A stretch of DNA of 64,000 nucleotides from Acinetobacter variabilis (GTDB lineage Bacteria; Pseudomonadota; Gammaproteobacteria; Pseudomonadales; Moraxellaceae). The DNA is taken from positions 1,505,658-1,569,657 of the forward strand of contig NZ_KB850113.1 of NCBI RefSeq assembly GCF_000369625.1, given 5' to 3'. The translations under genes were made by a program, and so were the position numbers. Positions within the stretch are counted from its first letter, which is position 1. Every line of letters begins with the position of its first letter. The notes beneath the pieces were generated by a model that saw only the letters and a list, made by a program, of their open reading frames with translations, did no database searches and was not told where the DNA came from. Shown piece after piece: positions 27,577 through 37,033 of the stretch.

Positions 27577-29547
27577 CTAACTTCCTACATATATATTAAA
27601 TGGTGTGTAGTTCGCTCTATATTCTGTTAGCTGCAGGACTGGCGTGACTTCACATGCACCTGTTGCGTATGTGATCAAACCCATCTGAACACCAAATTGA
27701 TCAACTAATTTCCCTGTAGTACTGTTGTTTATTGGCTCATCATGCAGCGTAACATCACCCTCTGTTGGTACACCCACCTCACGGCTGACTGGAATACTTA
27801 AAGACACACTGCTTGGCTCAATCGCTGCGCCTGTACCAATAACAAAGCTGAGCTTTTGGTTTGTGTCTGGTGCTCCACTATTGACAGTTTGTGTCTTTGG
27901 AGCGCCATAAGTATATGTGATCGTAAATACAGTGCCTTGTTGTGGTAGCTTGAGTGGAATAATTCGACCTTTACCATTATTGCGTCTTAAGTAGCCTGTT
28001 GCGTCACCTGTGAATTTTCCAGCACTATTCAATGTTGCTGTTTTTATTTCACCCTCAAGCAACCAGGTCACAGTGGCTGTTGCAATCCCGTTATGAAAAA
28101 GCGTGAAGTCCACCCCAGCAGGATCAACCGCCAAGCCGCTTCGTACAAAAGTGACAATTGGCGTACCCCAATTCAACAGGATCGGTGTATCAACATCAGG
28201 TAAAGCGCCAGTCGTTAATAACCATGAGCCAGTTTCATAATTAATCATGCCCGAACCAAAAGAAGGGCTTGCAGCCTTAAGCTGGCCTGATCCATCATCT
28301 TGCAAGGTGTAAAACTTGCCCTGACTCATGTATGAAATCGACAAAGCCCCTGGTGCAGGAATCGGAATTAAAACTCCCGTCCAGTTTGTACCTTGGTTAT
28401 TCTGAGTCACTGGAATGGCATGGCTTTGGTAATACTGATTCGGTGCAGCGGCAGGTTTGAATGTGATATTTAAACTCACAGTTCCGGCTGGAGCTGATGA
28501 TGTCCATTGAATCAATCCGCGCTGGTAATCAATCGTGCCAACCTGAGTGCCTTGAGTGTTTTTAAGCAATCCGCCTTGGTCGGTAATCTGCTGACCCTGC
28601 AAGGTGAAAGACATACTCGACGGAATCACTGCTGATCCGATATACAGGTTCTGACTGACACCAATTACCATATTCGGGTAATTGGCTGTAATGGTACCTT
28701 CGTTACCTGCAACCAACACCACACTTTCACCTGCAGCATTCACATCAATAATCGGGGTTTCAGTCTGAGCAGATGGAATAAGTTGAGCAAAGATACTTTT
28801 GGCATTTACGGTGAATTCACCCACATTTGCACCGGATGCCAGCGCTGTAGATGAGTAATACAGGCCAGTATCAGCAACAATCGTATCCCGGATGATGGTT
28901 TTAGATTTCTCACCGTTGTACCACTGACGAGCAGACAGTCCTACAAAATCGACTTCAAGCGCATCATTAAGTGAATAAGTAGCAATCTTATATTCAACAC
29001 TTTTACCATCAATCACCATGACTGCGGTTCGAGTTTCAACTTTGGTAATGCGTACATACTGCTCACGCTCTAAAGCCTCACCTTCATCACTGATCAGGAC
29101 AATCGTATCGCCCACTGATGATTCGGTTTCTTGTGGAAACATGGCAACCTGCAGTGATGACATGCCTTTCCAGTGTGTATCCAGTGGTGTGCCAGCAATC
29201 TGACCACCTTTAGCCAGGTAATTCTCTACCCGGTTCTGGGCAGATTGGCGTTCATCGGTCCAGTTTTTGGTGCTGAAAAGCAATGCTGACACGTTTGGAT
29301 CTTCTGGTAACTCAGATACAAAGACTGTTGCACCCATCAATAAATCAGTGTCTTCAGTAGTCACAGCTGGAAAAATTTTACGCATGGAGACATCGCCCAT
29401 GGTTCGATCCATTTCCGATACATCATTGAACAGGTTATTGCTGATCCCGTCCTGCACCACGACACCAGAATATTTACCACCACCATCAGAGTTATCGGTC
29501 AAGCGTTCAGACTTGTAGATCACTAAATCCTTGGTTTCAATCGCCAT
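27577..29547 (-). CDS. Phage tail protein, 656 aa, with repeated beta modules
   Basis: Downstream of the tape measure and a small tail protein. The N-terminal 200 residues form one domain (ETKDLVIYKSERLTDNSDGG at the start). The rest shows at least three modules that each carry a Gly-x-Ile-x-Tyr-x-x-Gly turn: GTIDYQRGLIQW, GMINYETGSWLL and GLITYATGACEV. It overlaps the upstream gene by 11 bp; SD CGGAG precedes the ATG. A tail-tip or distal-tail structural role is inferred from order. Confidence 0.65.
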   Translation of the reverse strand: MAIETKDLVIYKSERLTDNSDGGGKYSGVVVQDGISNNLFNDVSEMDRTMGDVSMRKIFPAVTTEDTDLLMGATVFVSELPEDPNVSALLFSTKNWTDERQSAQNRVENYLAKGGQIAGTPLDTHWKGMSSLQVAMFPQETESSVGDTIVLISDEGEALEREQYVRITKVETRTAVMVIDGKSVEYKIATYSLNDALEVDFVGLSARQWYNGEKSKTIIRDTIVADTGLYYSSTALASGANVGEFTVNAKSIFAQLIPSAQTETPIIDVNAAGESVVLVAGNEGTITANYPNMVIGVSQNLYIGSAVIPSSMSFTLQGQQITDQGGLLKNTQGTQVGTIDYQRGLIQWTSSAPAGTVSLNITFKPAAAPNQYYQSHAIPVTQNNQGTNWTGVLIPIPAPGALSISYMSQGKFYTLQDDGSGQLKAASPSFGSGMINYETGSWLLTTGALPDVDTPILLNWGTPIVTFVRSGLAVDPAGVDFTLFHNGIATATVTWLLEGEIKTATLNSAGKFTGDATGYLRRNNGKGRIIPLKLPQQGTVFTITYTYGAPKTQTVNSGAPDTNQKLSFVIGTGAAIEPSSVSLSIPVSREVGVPTEGDVTLHDEPINNSTTGKLVDQFGVQMGLITYATGACEVTPVLQLTEYRANYTPFNIYVGS

Positions 29548-29956
29548 CGTCTAACTCCGTAAAGCGCAAAGTCACATTAAAATAATCATCCAGTGATACC
29601 GCTGGAATTCCTTTCACCGGTGCAGCCTCTAAAGCTCCATCCTGGTGATTAAATTTGACAGTGAATTGCCGGTTGTCATGCGGCTGTTCAAACTGCAGTC
29701 TGAAATTTTCATTCTGCAGCTTGGACCACTCCAAAACAGTCCGTAATTCACGCAGCTTGATCCAACCCATTTCCTGATCTGCCGGTTGTAAAGTGATTGG
29801 CCGACCTGATTTCTTTTTACCTTCCTGAATGATCAGGGAGCCATCCATGGCATAGGCTTGATTCTGCTCAATGGCCTTCCATGAAAATTCATCAGGCCAT
29901 AAAAAACCGTCCTCTAATGGGACGGTCTCTGATGTTGCTAAGCGAATAAGTTTCAT
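29537..29956 (-). CDS. Minor tail protein, 139 aa
   Basis: Directly after the tape measure gene (4-bp ATGA overlap) and before the large tail-tip proteins, the usual place of the distal tail protein. Beta-rich; it contains GRPITLQPADQEMGWIKLRE, similar in style to distal-tail-like proteins. Role inferred from order. Confidence 0.65.
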   Translation of the reverse strand: MKLIRLATSETVPLEDGFLWPDEFSWKAIEQNQAYAMDGSLIIQEGKKKSGRPITLQPADQEMGWIKLRELRTVLEWSKLQNENFRLQFEQPHDNRQFTVKFNHQDGALEAAPVKGIPAVSLDDYFNVTLRFTELDDGD

Positions 29957-32900
29957 GTTGATTTCGCTATACCTTTTAATTGATTTACCAGATTGGTCAT
30001 TACATCCTTTTGGCTTGCATCACCTGTAAGGGATAGGGTTTGACCTCCGAATTGGATGTTGTAATTCACACTTTCCTTAATGCTTTGTGTAGCAGCATTT
30101 GATGACACAGAAGGAATTGACGGCGCATAGTCACTCAAACTACTGGAACCAGTTGAAGCGACATTGATACTGCGGAGCAATTCATTGATCTTGTTGGTTC
30201 CGTGTTGGGTGGTTATTCCATTGGCTGCAGCTCGATCAAATTCAGCATTGATCAATGCTTTCATTGCCACGCTGCTTTCCTTTCCAAGACCTTCAGCTTT
30301 AGCATCACGATCAGCGGCCATAGCCTTGGACCAGATGGTAGAAGCCAATTTTTCAGCCTCTTTATCGTCATAGCCTTTGCTTTTCAGCTGTGAAATCACA
30401 TCAGACTTGGTGTAAGAATCGTATTCGTAGATTCCTTTACTCAATGCTTCGCCCTGTCGCTTCATTTCTTTATTGAAATCACTCTTAGCCTTGTTGACAG
30501 CATCGGCCCAAGCTTCGGTAGAAGATTTGGCTTCTTCACGTGCAATCTGACCTGCGTGACGGTATCCATCACCAATGCCACGTGCGGAATCCTTAACGCG
30601 GTCATTGGATTTGGTCCAATCATCCATGGTTTTGACAACAGCCTTTCCAGTATCATCAATCTGCACTTCTAGATTACGCCCGGCATTCATTGCATTTACC
30701 GCTGCAATTCTTCCTGCGTCACCGGATGCAGCCGCAGACTGAGCAGCTTTTTCATAGGCCTTTTGAATGCCTTCAGCTGTGGCCTTGCCACTATCCCGAA
30801 TCGTGATGTAATCCATTAAGGCCTGTTGAGCGGAAAGCTTTAACTGCTCTTTGGTCTGAATACCAAGGCGCTTAAACGCTTCAGTAACCGGGTCAATATC
30901 ATCAGGTAACTCTTGAGCTTGCAGCTTGATCGCAATTAAACCTTGCTCAACCTGAGATGTTGAAATCTGACCTTGGGTGCCAAACTCCTGAAGTTTAGCT
31001 TTAGCTAAATCAATCTCAGCCTGGCTTTTAGCCTTGCTAAGCCAATCCTCCCATGCCTGATAAAGAACATCACCAGCCTGTTTGCCTGTATAGCCAGCTT
31101 CACTCAGCTTGGTCTTAAGTCCATCCAGCTCATTCCCTGAACTAGAGAAGGATTTAGAGACTTTGTTTAACGAGGCATCAAGGTCTACACCAAACAATTT
31201 GGCAGCAGCAGATGCTCTTGAATACGCTGTTTCTGCCACTTGGCCAGATCCAGTATTCGCTTTGTTGAGCTCAGCAATTCTTAAATCACGGTTATTGGCC
31301 AACTCTGCTTCTTTGGCATTAATTGCATTAATAGAGGCTTGTGCAGATGCTAAAGCGTTTAAATCGCCTGACTTTTTGGCCTGTTCAATCTGTTGTTCCA
31401 GAAGTGCTCGTTCAGCTGCAGCTTGCTTCTGATAAGCCAGATATTCTTCATCGGCTTTCTTAACATTCTCTTTGGCCAGCTTAAGAGCTTCTTCCTTTTT
31501 AGCGGCACTTTCAGCAGCCTGTTCTGCACTTTGGCCAGCCTGAACACTAACCTTTCCTGCCTCATCGATGGTGACGATATAGCCTTTGGTCAATAGATCG
31601 GCCTGCATTACGCCATCCATGACACCACCATTGGCCTTGATAGCAGCCTCGGCATAAGCCTGAACAGCATTTAACTTTTCAGACTCTGTGGCTTTTTTCC
31701 CATTAACTTCTGATTGCTGATCAGAAAGTAATTGCTCCAACTCCTGCTTGGATAGAGCTAATCTTTCCGCAGTTTTTTGTCCTTGAGTTTGAGCTGCCTC
31801 ATTTAAGCGCTGAACCCCTTTGGATTGAAAATTTTGAGCCTCACGATCAGCCTCAGCGTAATACTCTTTGGCTTTATCCTTCATCAAGTCTGCATTTGCT
31901 GCGAATTGCTTACTAACATCACCCCAAGTGAGTGCGGCCATAACACTATTCGCAGCAGAGGCTAGCGTGAAAAAATTACCCGTTGCTACTTTAAGGATAA
32001 TACCGATTGCTGTAAGACCATCACCTATAAAGCCAAATGTAATTCCTAAGCCCTGGAGAATTCGCTCTAAGAAACTGACTTGCTCGCCTGCAGATGAAAC
32101 ACCTCCTGTGAACGAGGAAAAAACAGATAATGTGCTGGTTATTGATGTATTGAGAATATCAAGAATATCCACACCGAATTCATATACCTGGGATACTAAA
32201 TCTTTAACAGCATCATAAGCAGCAGATATGGCATTTTTAAAGGCTTCGATAGTGCTGGCGTCAATCCCACCTTGTAAATCACCAATCAGTGAGGCCAACC
32301 CCAAACCCACATCATCTAAAAATACTTTTATAATCCCCAGATTATCAGCTACCACAACTAAAGCATCAGCAACGGTGGCACTTGAGCCATTCGCCTGATC
32401 CATTTCACCAATAACGATTTGCCATGATGTTGCAATTCGCTGTAAAGCATTACTGATTGTTGTGGGAAATTGATTATAAGTTTCCTGAATCTGTGTAGCC
32501 TGGCTCTGAACAGCCTTAATAACTCTTTCAGATGTAAGCTCCCCATTTTCAGCCATCTTACGAAGTTCGCCAGTGGTTGAATTCAGCCCTTTTGCTAACG
32601 CCTCAGCCAACCCGTAGCCATTCTCCATAATGGAGTTGAATTCTTCACCACGCAGCACACCACCCTGCATAGCCTGAATAAACTGCTGAATAGCTGCTTC
32701 ACTTGCTTGCGCACTACCTCCACCAATCTGAATGGCTTGGGTAACTGTTTTAGTCAGTTCTAACGCTTGTTGCTGCGTCATCCCTATTTCTTTACCGACT
32801 GTATTGAGTCGAGTAAATAAATCACCTGTTGCCTGTAAGCTAGAATTTGTGGCAAGTGCTACCTGGTGAACACCTGCCATTGCTTGTTGGAAATTACCAC

Positions 32901-33585
32901 CTTCCTTAGTGGCGATTTGAATGCGTACCGATAGGTTGGTATATGAGTCGGCAGCCTCAGCCAGCTCACGAATACCCAAACCAATACCTATACCACCCAT
33001 AATCCCAATAAGGGCAGTGTATCCAGTTTTTAGAGCCCCAATACCTTTTTGCGCCGCCTGAGCTGCTGTGTCTGTTTCTCTTAAGCTGTTGTTGGCTTTG
33101 CCTACTTCTGCCTGAAATCCACTAAAAGCCTGATCTGTTTGCTGTACTTCTTTTTCAAGTTGATCAACCTGAACCTGCGCTTTTTCAATATCTGCAGGTG
33201 AAGCTTTAGTTTTTGAAAATGCTTCAAGATTCTGCTTGGCTTGGGCTAGATCACCTTTAAGCTGGCTTAATGCCTTCTCAGCTCTATTACCAAAATCCGT
33301 AAAATTCCCTGCTGCAGATTTTGCGTTATCACCAGCATCTTTAATAATGCCTGTAGCAGCATTTAGTGACTGGGAAAGCTTGTCTGCTAATTCACTGGTG
33401 CCTTTAGGGATAATATTCCCCATTTCTTTCGAAGCATCAGTGGTTGCTTGTTTTAACCGTTCTGACTCTTGTTTTATTGCATTAAATACTGATTTAGCTG
33501 CATCTTCCGATTGCTTAATATTGCCAACAAAGCCTTTAGTGTCGGCATCCATGATTAATTTGAATGTTAAATTTTTACCAGACAT
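29953..33585 (-). CDS. Tail tape measure protein
   Basis: At 1,210 residues this is the largest gene, as expected for the protein that sets siphovirus tail length. The start at 33585 has SD GAGGTCAGC. The N-terminal half carries coiled coil and the conserved tape-measure domain (LIGIMGGIGIGLGIRELAEA, SYTNLSVRIQIATKEG, QFIQAMQGGVLRGEEFNSI), then hydrophobic segments near 430-570, and Ala/Lys/Glu coiled coils to the end. By the usual 1.5 angstrom per residue this predicts a tail of about 180 nm. It sits after the tail assembly chaperone-type gene. Confidence 0.92.
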   Translation of the reverse strand: MSGKNLTFKLIMDADTKGFVGNIKQSEDAAKSVFNAIKQESERLKQATTDASKEMGNIIPKGTSELADKLSQSLNAATGIIKDAGDNAKSAAGNFTDFGNRAEKALSQLKGDLAQAKQNLEAFSKTKASPADIEKAQVQVDQLEKEVQQTDQAFSGFQAEVGKANNSLRETDTAAQAAQKGIGALKTGYTALIGIMGGIGIGLGIRELAEAADSYTNLSVRIQIATKEGGNFQQAMAGVHQVALATNSSLQATGDLFTRLNTVGKEIGMTQQQALELTKTVTQAIQIGGGSAQASEAAIQQFIQAMQGGVLRGEEFNSIMENGYGLAEALAKGLNSTTGELRKMAENGELTSERVIKAVQSQATQIQETYNQFPTTISNALQRIATSWQIVIGEMDQANGSSATVADALVVVADNLGIIKVFLDDVGLGLASLIGDLQGGIDASTIEAFKNAISAAYDAVKDLVSQVYEFGVDILDILNTSITSTLSVFSSFTGGVSSAGEQVSFLERILQGLGITFGFIGDGLTAIGIILKVATGNFFTLASAANSVMAALTWGDVSKQFAANADLMKDKAKEYYAEADREAQNFQSKGVQRLNEAAQTQGQKTAERLALSKQELEQLLSDQQSEVNGKKATESEKLNAVQAYAEAAIKANGGVMDGVMQADLLTKGYIVTIDEAGKVSVQAGQSAEQAAESAAKKEEALKLAKENVKKADEEYLAYQKQAAAERALLEQQIEQAKKSGDLNALASAQASINAINAKEAELANNRDLRIAELNKANTGSGQVAETAYSRASAAAKLFGVDLDASLNKVSKSFSSSGNELDGLKTKLSEAGYTGKQAGDVLYQAWEDWLSKAKSQAEIDLAKAKLQEFGTQGQISTSQVEQGLIAIKLQAQELPDDIDPVTEAFKRLGIQTKEQLKLSAQQALMDYITIRDSGKATAEGIQKAYEKAAQSAAASGDAGRIAAVNAMNAGRNLEVQIDDTGKAVVKTMDDWTKSNDRVKDSARGIGDGYRHAGQIAREEAKSSTEAWADAVNKAKSDFNKEMKRQGEALSKGIYEYDSYTKSDVISQLKSKGYDDKEAEKLASTIWSKAMAADRDAKAEGLGKESSVAMKALINAEFDRAAANGITTQHGTNKINELLRSINVASTGSSSLSDYAPSIPSVSSNAATQSIKESVNYNIQFGGQTLSLTGDASQKDVMTNLVNQLKGIAKST

Positions 33586-33609
33586 GCTGACCTCTAAATT
33601 TTTATGCAA

Positions 33610-33632
33610 TAAAAAACCCGCCGAAGCGGGTA
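33610..33632 (-). terminator. Terminator upstream of tape measure gene
   Basis: On the minus strand CCCGC-TTCG-GCGGG is followed by six Ts, between the hypothetical gene ending at 33657 and the tape measure gene. A second hairpin (GCACC/GGTGC, 33649-33662) has its T-run on the plus strand. Confidence 0.7.
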
Positions 33633-33656
33633 TAAGTTAGGTATTAAGCAAGCACC

Positions 33657-34253
33657 CTAAGGTGCTTTTTTTGTCCACATTTCACATCTCCCCAATTCGA
33701 GTTCCCTCTTAAACGAAGACTCTCTTAATACCAGTAATGCACACCGACATCCATGTTTGGGTTTCTCCCAGTGCAATACCGCTTGCTCCAAAAAATCATC
33801 ATCTATATTAAAAATCTTGTTGCTATAACGCTTACATTCATCTGGTGTGAGATCGTCTATGACGGGTGACCACAACAGTTTATGCGCGCCAGCCCATGCT
33901 GGCTTATTCTTCGCTCGCTTATAGTCTTCAAAAAAGCAATGTCTATTAAAAAACCATGCGGCATAATAATCATCGCCCCTTATTAATTCGACATCTATCT
34001 GATTTCTCAGAAATGGCGGAACTAATGATATATATCGTTCAATGAATTTTTGATGCAATGCCTCACATTTTTTTAATTTCCTATTTTTTAAATGTCCAAA
34101 AATATCAAGAATCTCGTATTTGTAGAATTTCTTATCGGCATTGCACTCGATCCCAATATTGTGCAATTGTTCAACCTCATTGGCATTAAAAGTAGACTGA
34201 AACCATGCTTTATGGTTACTTGCTTCTATTTTTGATTGCTCGTGAATCATCAT
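33657..34253 (-). CDS. Hypothetical cargo-like protein, 198 aa
   Basis: Not recognised. The start is one of two tandem ATGs (34253/34250) that overlap the stop of the upstream gene. The chain has many Cys, His and Trp residues (EKPKHGCRCALLVL, CEMWTKKAP) and looks soluble. With the upstream gene it forms a small unit between the chaperone-type gene and the tape measure gene that ends at its own terminator, so it is probably cargo rather than a tail part. Confidence 0.6.
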   Translation of the reverse strand: MMIHEQSKIEASNHKAWFQSTFNANEVEQLHNIGIECNADKKFYKYEILDIFGHLKNRKLKKCEALHQKFIERYISLVPPFLRNQIDVELIRGDDYYAAWFFNRHCFFEDYKRAKNKPAWAGAHKLLWSPVIDDLTPDECKRYSNKIFNIDDDFLEQAVLHWEKPKHGCRCALLVLRESSFKRELELGRCEMWTKKAP

Positions 34254-34639
34254 TTGCAAACCTGATTCCAAGCTTTCTGAAACTCATCTGAATCCATGTT
34301 CTCACCTTCAACGGCAACTATTGTTGGGCTTGCAATAAAGCGTTTAAAGCCTGTGTATCCACCAAAACTATTTTTGCTATTAACTTCACCACAGTTACCA
34401 TTATGGTTTCTTAATTCGGCGCTCTCCGAGTTTTTTAGAAAGTTCTTTAATGCAATACGTGAATCTGTTTGTACTTGAATTCTTTTTGACTGCTCAGATT
34501 GGCTGCTAGCTACAGTTTTTACTAGGGCTTGGGTTGGTTCAGCTTGAGAATTTGAATCATCATTTGCTAAAAAAGGCAAAGCAATGAAAAGTAATAATGC
34601 AAATACCCCCAATAAGATATACAACCGCTTCATATTCAT
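34250..34639 (-). CDS. Hypothetical membrane-anchored or exported protein, 129 aa
   Basis: Not recognised. An N-terminal hydrophobic segment (LYILLGVFALLLFIALPFLA, residues 5-24) acts as signal or anchor. It is followed by a Ser/Gln-rich linker and a soluble domain with two cysteines (NGNCGEVNS, WNQVCK) that could form a periplasmic disulfide. Translationally coupled to the next gene by overlap. SD GGGG precedes the first ATG. A surface or exclusion role is possible but unproven. Confidence 0.6.
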   Translation of the reverse strand: MNMKRLYILLGVFALLLFIALPFLANDDSNSQAEPTQALVKTVASSQSEQSKRIQVQTDSRIALKNFLKNSESAELRNHNGNCGEVNSKNSFGGYTGFKRFIASPTIVAVEGENMDSDEFQKAWNQVCK

Positions 34640-34687
34640 ATCCCCTAAATTATTATTTTCACATCATAACTTTAGGAAGATAGCTGA

Positions 34688-35248
34688 TCAATCAGAAACC
34701 ATTTCTTTCTTAAATGATTCAAAGCCTTTCTTGTCAGACTGAGCTATACGTACAGCTACGGCGTTATTGAAGATTCCCTGCTTATATAGCCTATTTGCTG
34801 CCTTAACGTAGTTTTGGAATGCGCCGTAGGTCATTTCCATGATTTCACTATGTTGATGGCCCATTGATACCAGAAACTGGAATGAATCAAACCAGGTGGA
34901 GTCATCTTTCTTTTTAATGCCACGTTTAGGCTTTTCGTATTTGAAGTAAGCTTGATTGACTAGAAGTACAGCTTTAAGTAACTCCTTGAAGGCTTGCTCA
35001 TCGGCAGCCAGATCAAAAATAGCTTTCTGTTTCAGGTTAGTCACACAGGCAATAGTTGAAATGACTTGTACGCCATTGGCTTTAAATAGAGCTGTCAAAA
35101 TCTCATCTGAATGATCTTTATCTTTGATGAAGTTTTTCAGCACTTCAGCATGCTTTAGCCATTGGTCAAAGTCTTTCATCTGGATCTGGCGAACTTCGAT
35201 ATCTTTAAGCTTGATACTTCGGTTTGTTGCTAGGAAAAAATCATTCAT
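34688..35248 (-). CDS. Probable tail assembly chaperone
   Basis: The 186 residues lie between the tail tube gene and the tape measure gene, the conserved site of the gpG/GT-type chaperone. A helical N-terminal half precedes a short domain with STWFDSFQFLVSMGHQHSEI and MTYGAFQNYVKAANRLYKQG, which resembles the C-terminal extension of such proteins. I saw no slippery sequence to predict a frameshift. Family by context and composition. Confidence 0.6.
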   Translation of the reverse strand: MNDFFLATNRSIKLKDIEVRQIQMKDFDQWLKHAEVLKNFIKDKDHSDEILTALFKANGVQVISTIACVTNLKQKAIFDLAADEQAFKELLKAVLLVNQAYFKYEKPKRGIKKKDDSTWFDSFQFLVSMGHQHSEIMEMTYGAFQNYVKAANRLYKQGIFNNAVAVRIAQSDKKGFESFKKEMVSD

Positions 35249-35278
35249 GATGGGGTCTCGAGATAAATTTTATGCATT

Positions 35279-35306
35279 AAAAAAGCACCCGGAGGTGCTT
35301 TTTTTA
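35279..35306 (-). terminator. Terminator between 35320 gene and chaperone-type gene
   Basis: AAAAGCACC / GGTGCTTTTT around a 4-base loop, with T-runs on both strands, lies just after the gene ending at 35320 on the minus strand. Confidence 0.7.
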
Positions 35307-35319
35307 ATCTGATTATTTA

Positions 35320-35694
35320 TTAGAATGCCATGGCTGCTAACTTAGTAAACGTTTTACTATCAGTGGTGGCTAGCATTTTTCGCCCATCTTTAAACTTCAA
35401 GATGAATGTGACATCTTTACCTTTACCACCAAGCAACAAGCCTGCAAGTAAACCAACTGGGCCTAGCAGTGCTGCACCAGCAACCCCCCACCCGACTGTA
35501 CCACCTATTCTTTTTACATTTTCTTCAGTTGCTACAGTTATCTCTTCAATTTCGATACTGGAAAATGACTGAACATTACCAGAAAAACCATCCCCTGCCG
35601 CCCATGCTGCAGAAATTGTAAAGACCCCACCCAATATAGTGATTGAGCCCTTACCCTTTGTGAAGTCACCAGCATGTATAGTTAAGTTTGCCAT
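35320..35694 (-). CDS. Hypothetical protein with glycine-rich hydrophobic hairpin, 124 aa
   Basis: Not recognised. The start is set at the ATG at 35694 (MANLTIHAGDFTKGKGSITI). The N-terminal half is beta-rich. A glycine-rich hydrophobic stretch (GWGVAGAALLGPVGLLAGLLLGG split by turns, residues 78-102) may enter a membrane. The C-terminal half (KDVTFILKFKDGRKMLATTD) looks like a small PH/GRAM-like strand pair. It lies between two terminators, apart from the PIN unit. Confidence 0.55.
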   Translation of the reverse strand: MANLTIHAGDFTKGKGSITILGGVFTISAAWAAGDGFSGNVQSFSSIEIEEITVATEENVKRIGGTVGWGVAGAALLGPVGLLAGLLLGGKGKDVTFILKFKDGRKMLATTDSKTFTKLAAMAF

Positions 35695-35749
35695 TATAAT
35701 TCCGTGATTTTTAAAATTATCAACAAACAAGATACTAAGTCCAGCACAA

Positions 35750-35775
35750 AAAAACCACTCCGAAGAGTGGTTTGA
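35750..35775 (-). terminator. Terminator of the PIN unit
   Basis: On the minus strand a perfect stem AAACCACTC / GAGTGGTTT with a TTCG tetraloop is followed by a T-run. It lies 12 bp after the PIN gene stop and closes the two-gene unit. Confidence 0.85.
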
Positions 35776-35784
35776 TTGATTAGC

Positions 35785-36231
35785 TCATTCGAATAAATCG
35801 TCAATAATCTGTAAATCCGAAATAGTCTTTATCCCTATTCTTAACTTTAGATGATCTATATAACTCTTAAAATCATTATCTCTAGTCAAAATGAAATTTG
35901 ATTTATTGGCTATTGCAATGCCAAGGATTTGGAGATCAACTTTAACTTTCTGCTTGGGTATCTCTAATTTGTTTTTATAATAATCTTCAGCCATACCAGC
36001 AGTAATATAAGCGGCTTTTTCATCGAAACTAACAATTGAGGCAATTCTTTTTTTACTTTGAATAAATTGGAATCTTTCAGCGCTATCTCGAGATAAGAAT
36101 TCAGACATTGCAGGCGCTGGAATTATTACTTGCTGCACATTATTTACTTTGCAGAACTGGATAAAACCTTTATCGAAAGCATTATCATCAAAAAAAGCTA
36201 CTAATATATTGGCATCAATAGTAATTATCAT
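35785..36231 (-). CDS. PIN-domain nuclease
   Basis: The 148 residues form a PIN-fold RNase. Acidic residues typical of the metal site are D6 (TIDANIL), E44 (MSEF), D99 (VDLQILGIA) and D118/D120 (TRDNDF). PIN proteins cut RNA and often serve as toxins. The gene overlaps the 238-residue gene upstream by ATGA, so it is made in coupled fashion with its partner. Together they have a private promoter and terminator inside the tail operon. A toxin, anti-phage or regulatory role is inferred. The partner is not a recognised antitoxin type. Confidence 0.85.
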   Translation of the reverse strand: MIITIDANILVAFFDDNAFDKGFIQFCKVNNVQQVIIPAPAMSEFLSRDSAERFQFIQSKKRIASIVSFDEKAAYITAGMAEDYYKNKLEIPKQKVKVDLQILGIAIANKSNFILTRDNDFKSYIDHLKLRIGIKTISDLQIIDDLFE

Positions 36232-36944
36232 GGCAAGCGTTCGTCTTCCAGTGTCTTATATGGATCATCCAAATCTTGCCAGCCGCTCCTACCAAACCCA
36301 ACAAAGTCAGAAATCCATTTTTCGATTGAATCTTCTTCTAGGGCCTCATAGCTGTTTAATTTGAAATCCTCTAGATAAAGCTCATAAGCTTCACCATAGC
36401 TGTATGTAGCAACACCAGAGAAATCAATTAGCGTATTTGTTCCTAAATATGTTTTAAGTGTGTTTACATCATCTAATGCAATTTTAGCGCTTATTTTAAA
36501 TCCATTTATAAAGGTTATACCAACAGAATGGCTTTCCGAACTGGTATTAATTCGGTTTACTCTGCCTCTAAGGGTGTCATTTTGTTTAAACTTTTTAGGT
36601 TTAATCACATTTCCTATAGATCGTAACACTTTCATCTGTTTTGGGCTCTCGCCTTCGCGATGCACGCCGATTTGGGCATTACCCCAATCCAGATGTTTAC
36701 TCAAATATTGATCTAAATCCCCACCATCTGAGTGTAAAATTTGATCTATGGCGACTTTGTATTCTTCAGAATCTAGTGGTGGGCTTCCAACATAAATAGA
36801 TCCTTCCTGTAGATAACCGAAATTATCCTTAGATCCTTTTAGCAAATTAGCAAACTGCTTAAATAGTTCAGCCATTTCGCCAAACTTTAAATCGGATGGT
36901 TTTTTATCCGGCAAACGGAGTGCAATGACAAGCTTATCTGACAT
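36228..36944 (-). CDS. Unrecognised partner of the PIN nuclease, 238 aa
   Basis: I do not recognise this family. The start is at ATG 36944, with AGGGAGGTGG just before it. The N-terminal part (1-90) looks alpha/beta (KLVIALRLPDKKPSDLKFGE). The second half is beta-rich (DTLRGRVNRINTSSES, SVGITFINGFKISAKIAL, EAYELYLEDFKL) and may be a small barrel. There is no helix-turn-helix, ribbon-helix-helix or AbrB motif as in usual VapB-type antitoxins. It is the first gene of the unit and is coupled to the PIN gene. Roles as antitoxin, sensor or guide cannot be decided. Confidence 0.7.
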   Translation of the reverse strand: MSDKLVIALRLPDKKPSDLKFGEMAELFKQFANLLKGSKDNFGYLQEGSIYVGSPPLDSEEYKVAIDQILHSDGGDLDQYLSKHLDWGNAQIGVHREGESPKQMKVLRSIGNVIKPKKFKQNDTLRGRVNRINTSSESHSVGITFINGFKISAKIALDDVNTLKTYLGTNTLIDFSGVATYSYGEAYELYLEDFKLNSYEALEEDSIEKWISDFVGFGRSGWQDLDDPYKTLEDERLP

Positions 36945-36982
36945 AACCACCTCCCTCTAAGTTGCCTATAAAAATTATCACT

Positions 36983-37033
36983 AATGCTATATTAGCATTG
37001 GCTGTAATTTAACATCTTTACATTTTTGTTCAA
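36983..37033 (-). promoter_or_regulatory. Promoter and perfect dyad ahead of the PIN unit
   Basis: On the minus strand there is a -35 TTGAAC (37028-37033), 16 bp, and a -10 TAAATT (37006-37011). The start-site region carries the perfect dyad AATGCTA-3-TAGCATT (36983-36999), well placed for a repressor. The unit can thus be transcribed in the lysogen while the tail genes are silent. Confidence 0.65.

Noticed and set aside
31109..31432. 107-codon plus-strand frame inside the tape measure gene
   Set aside because: Antisense shadow of the Ala/Lys-rich coiled-coil coding region; several such frames occur along that gene.
34688..35248. Programmed frameshift in the tail chaperone-type gene
   Set aside because: No slippery heptamer or second overlapping frame could be seen at its 3' end.
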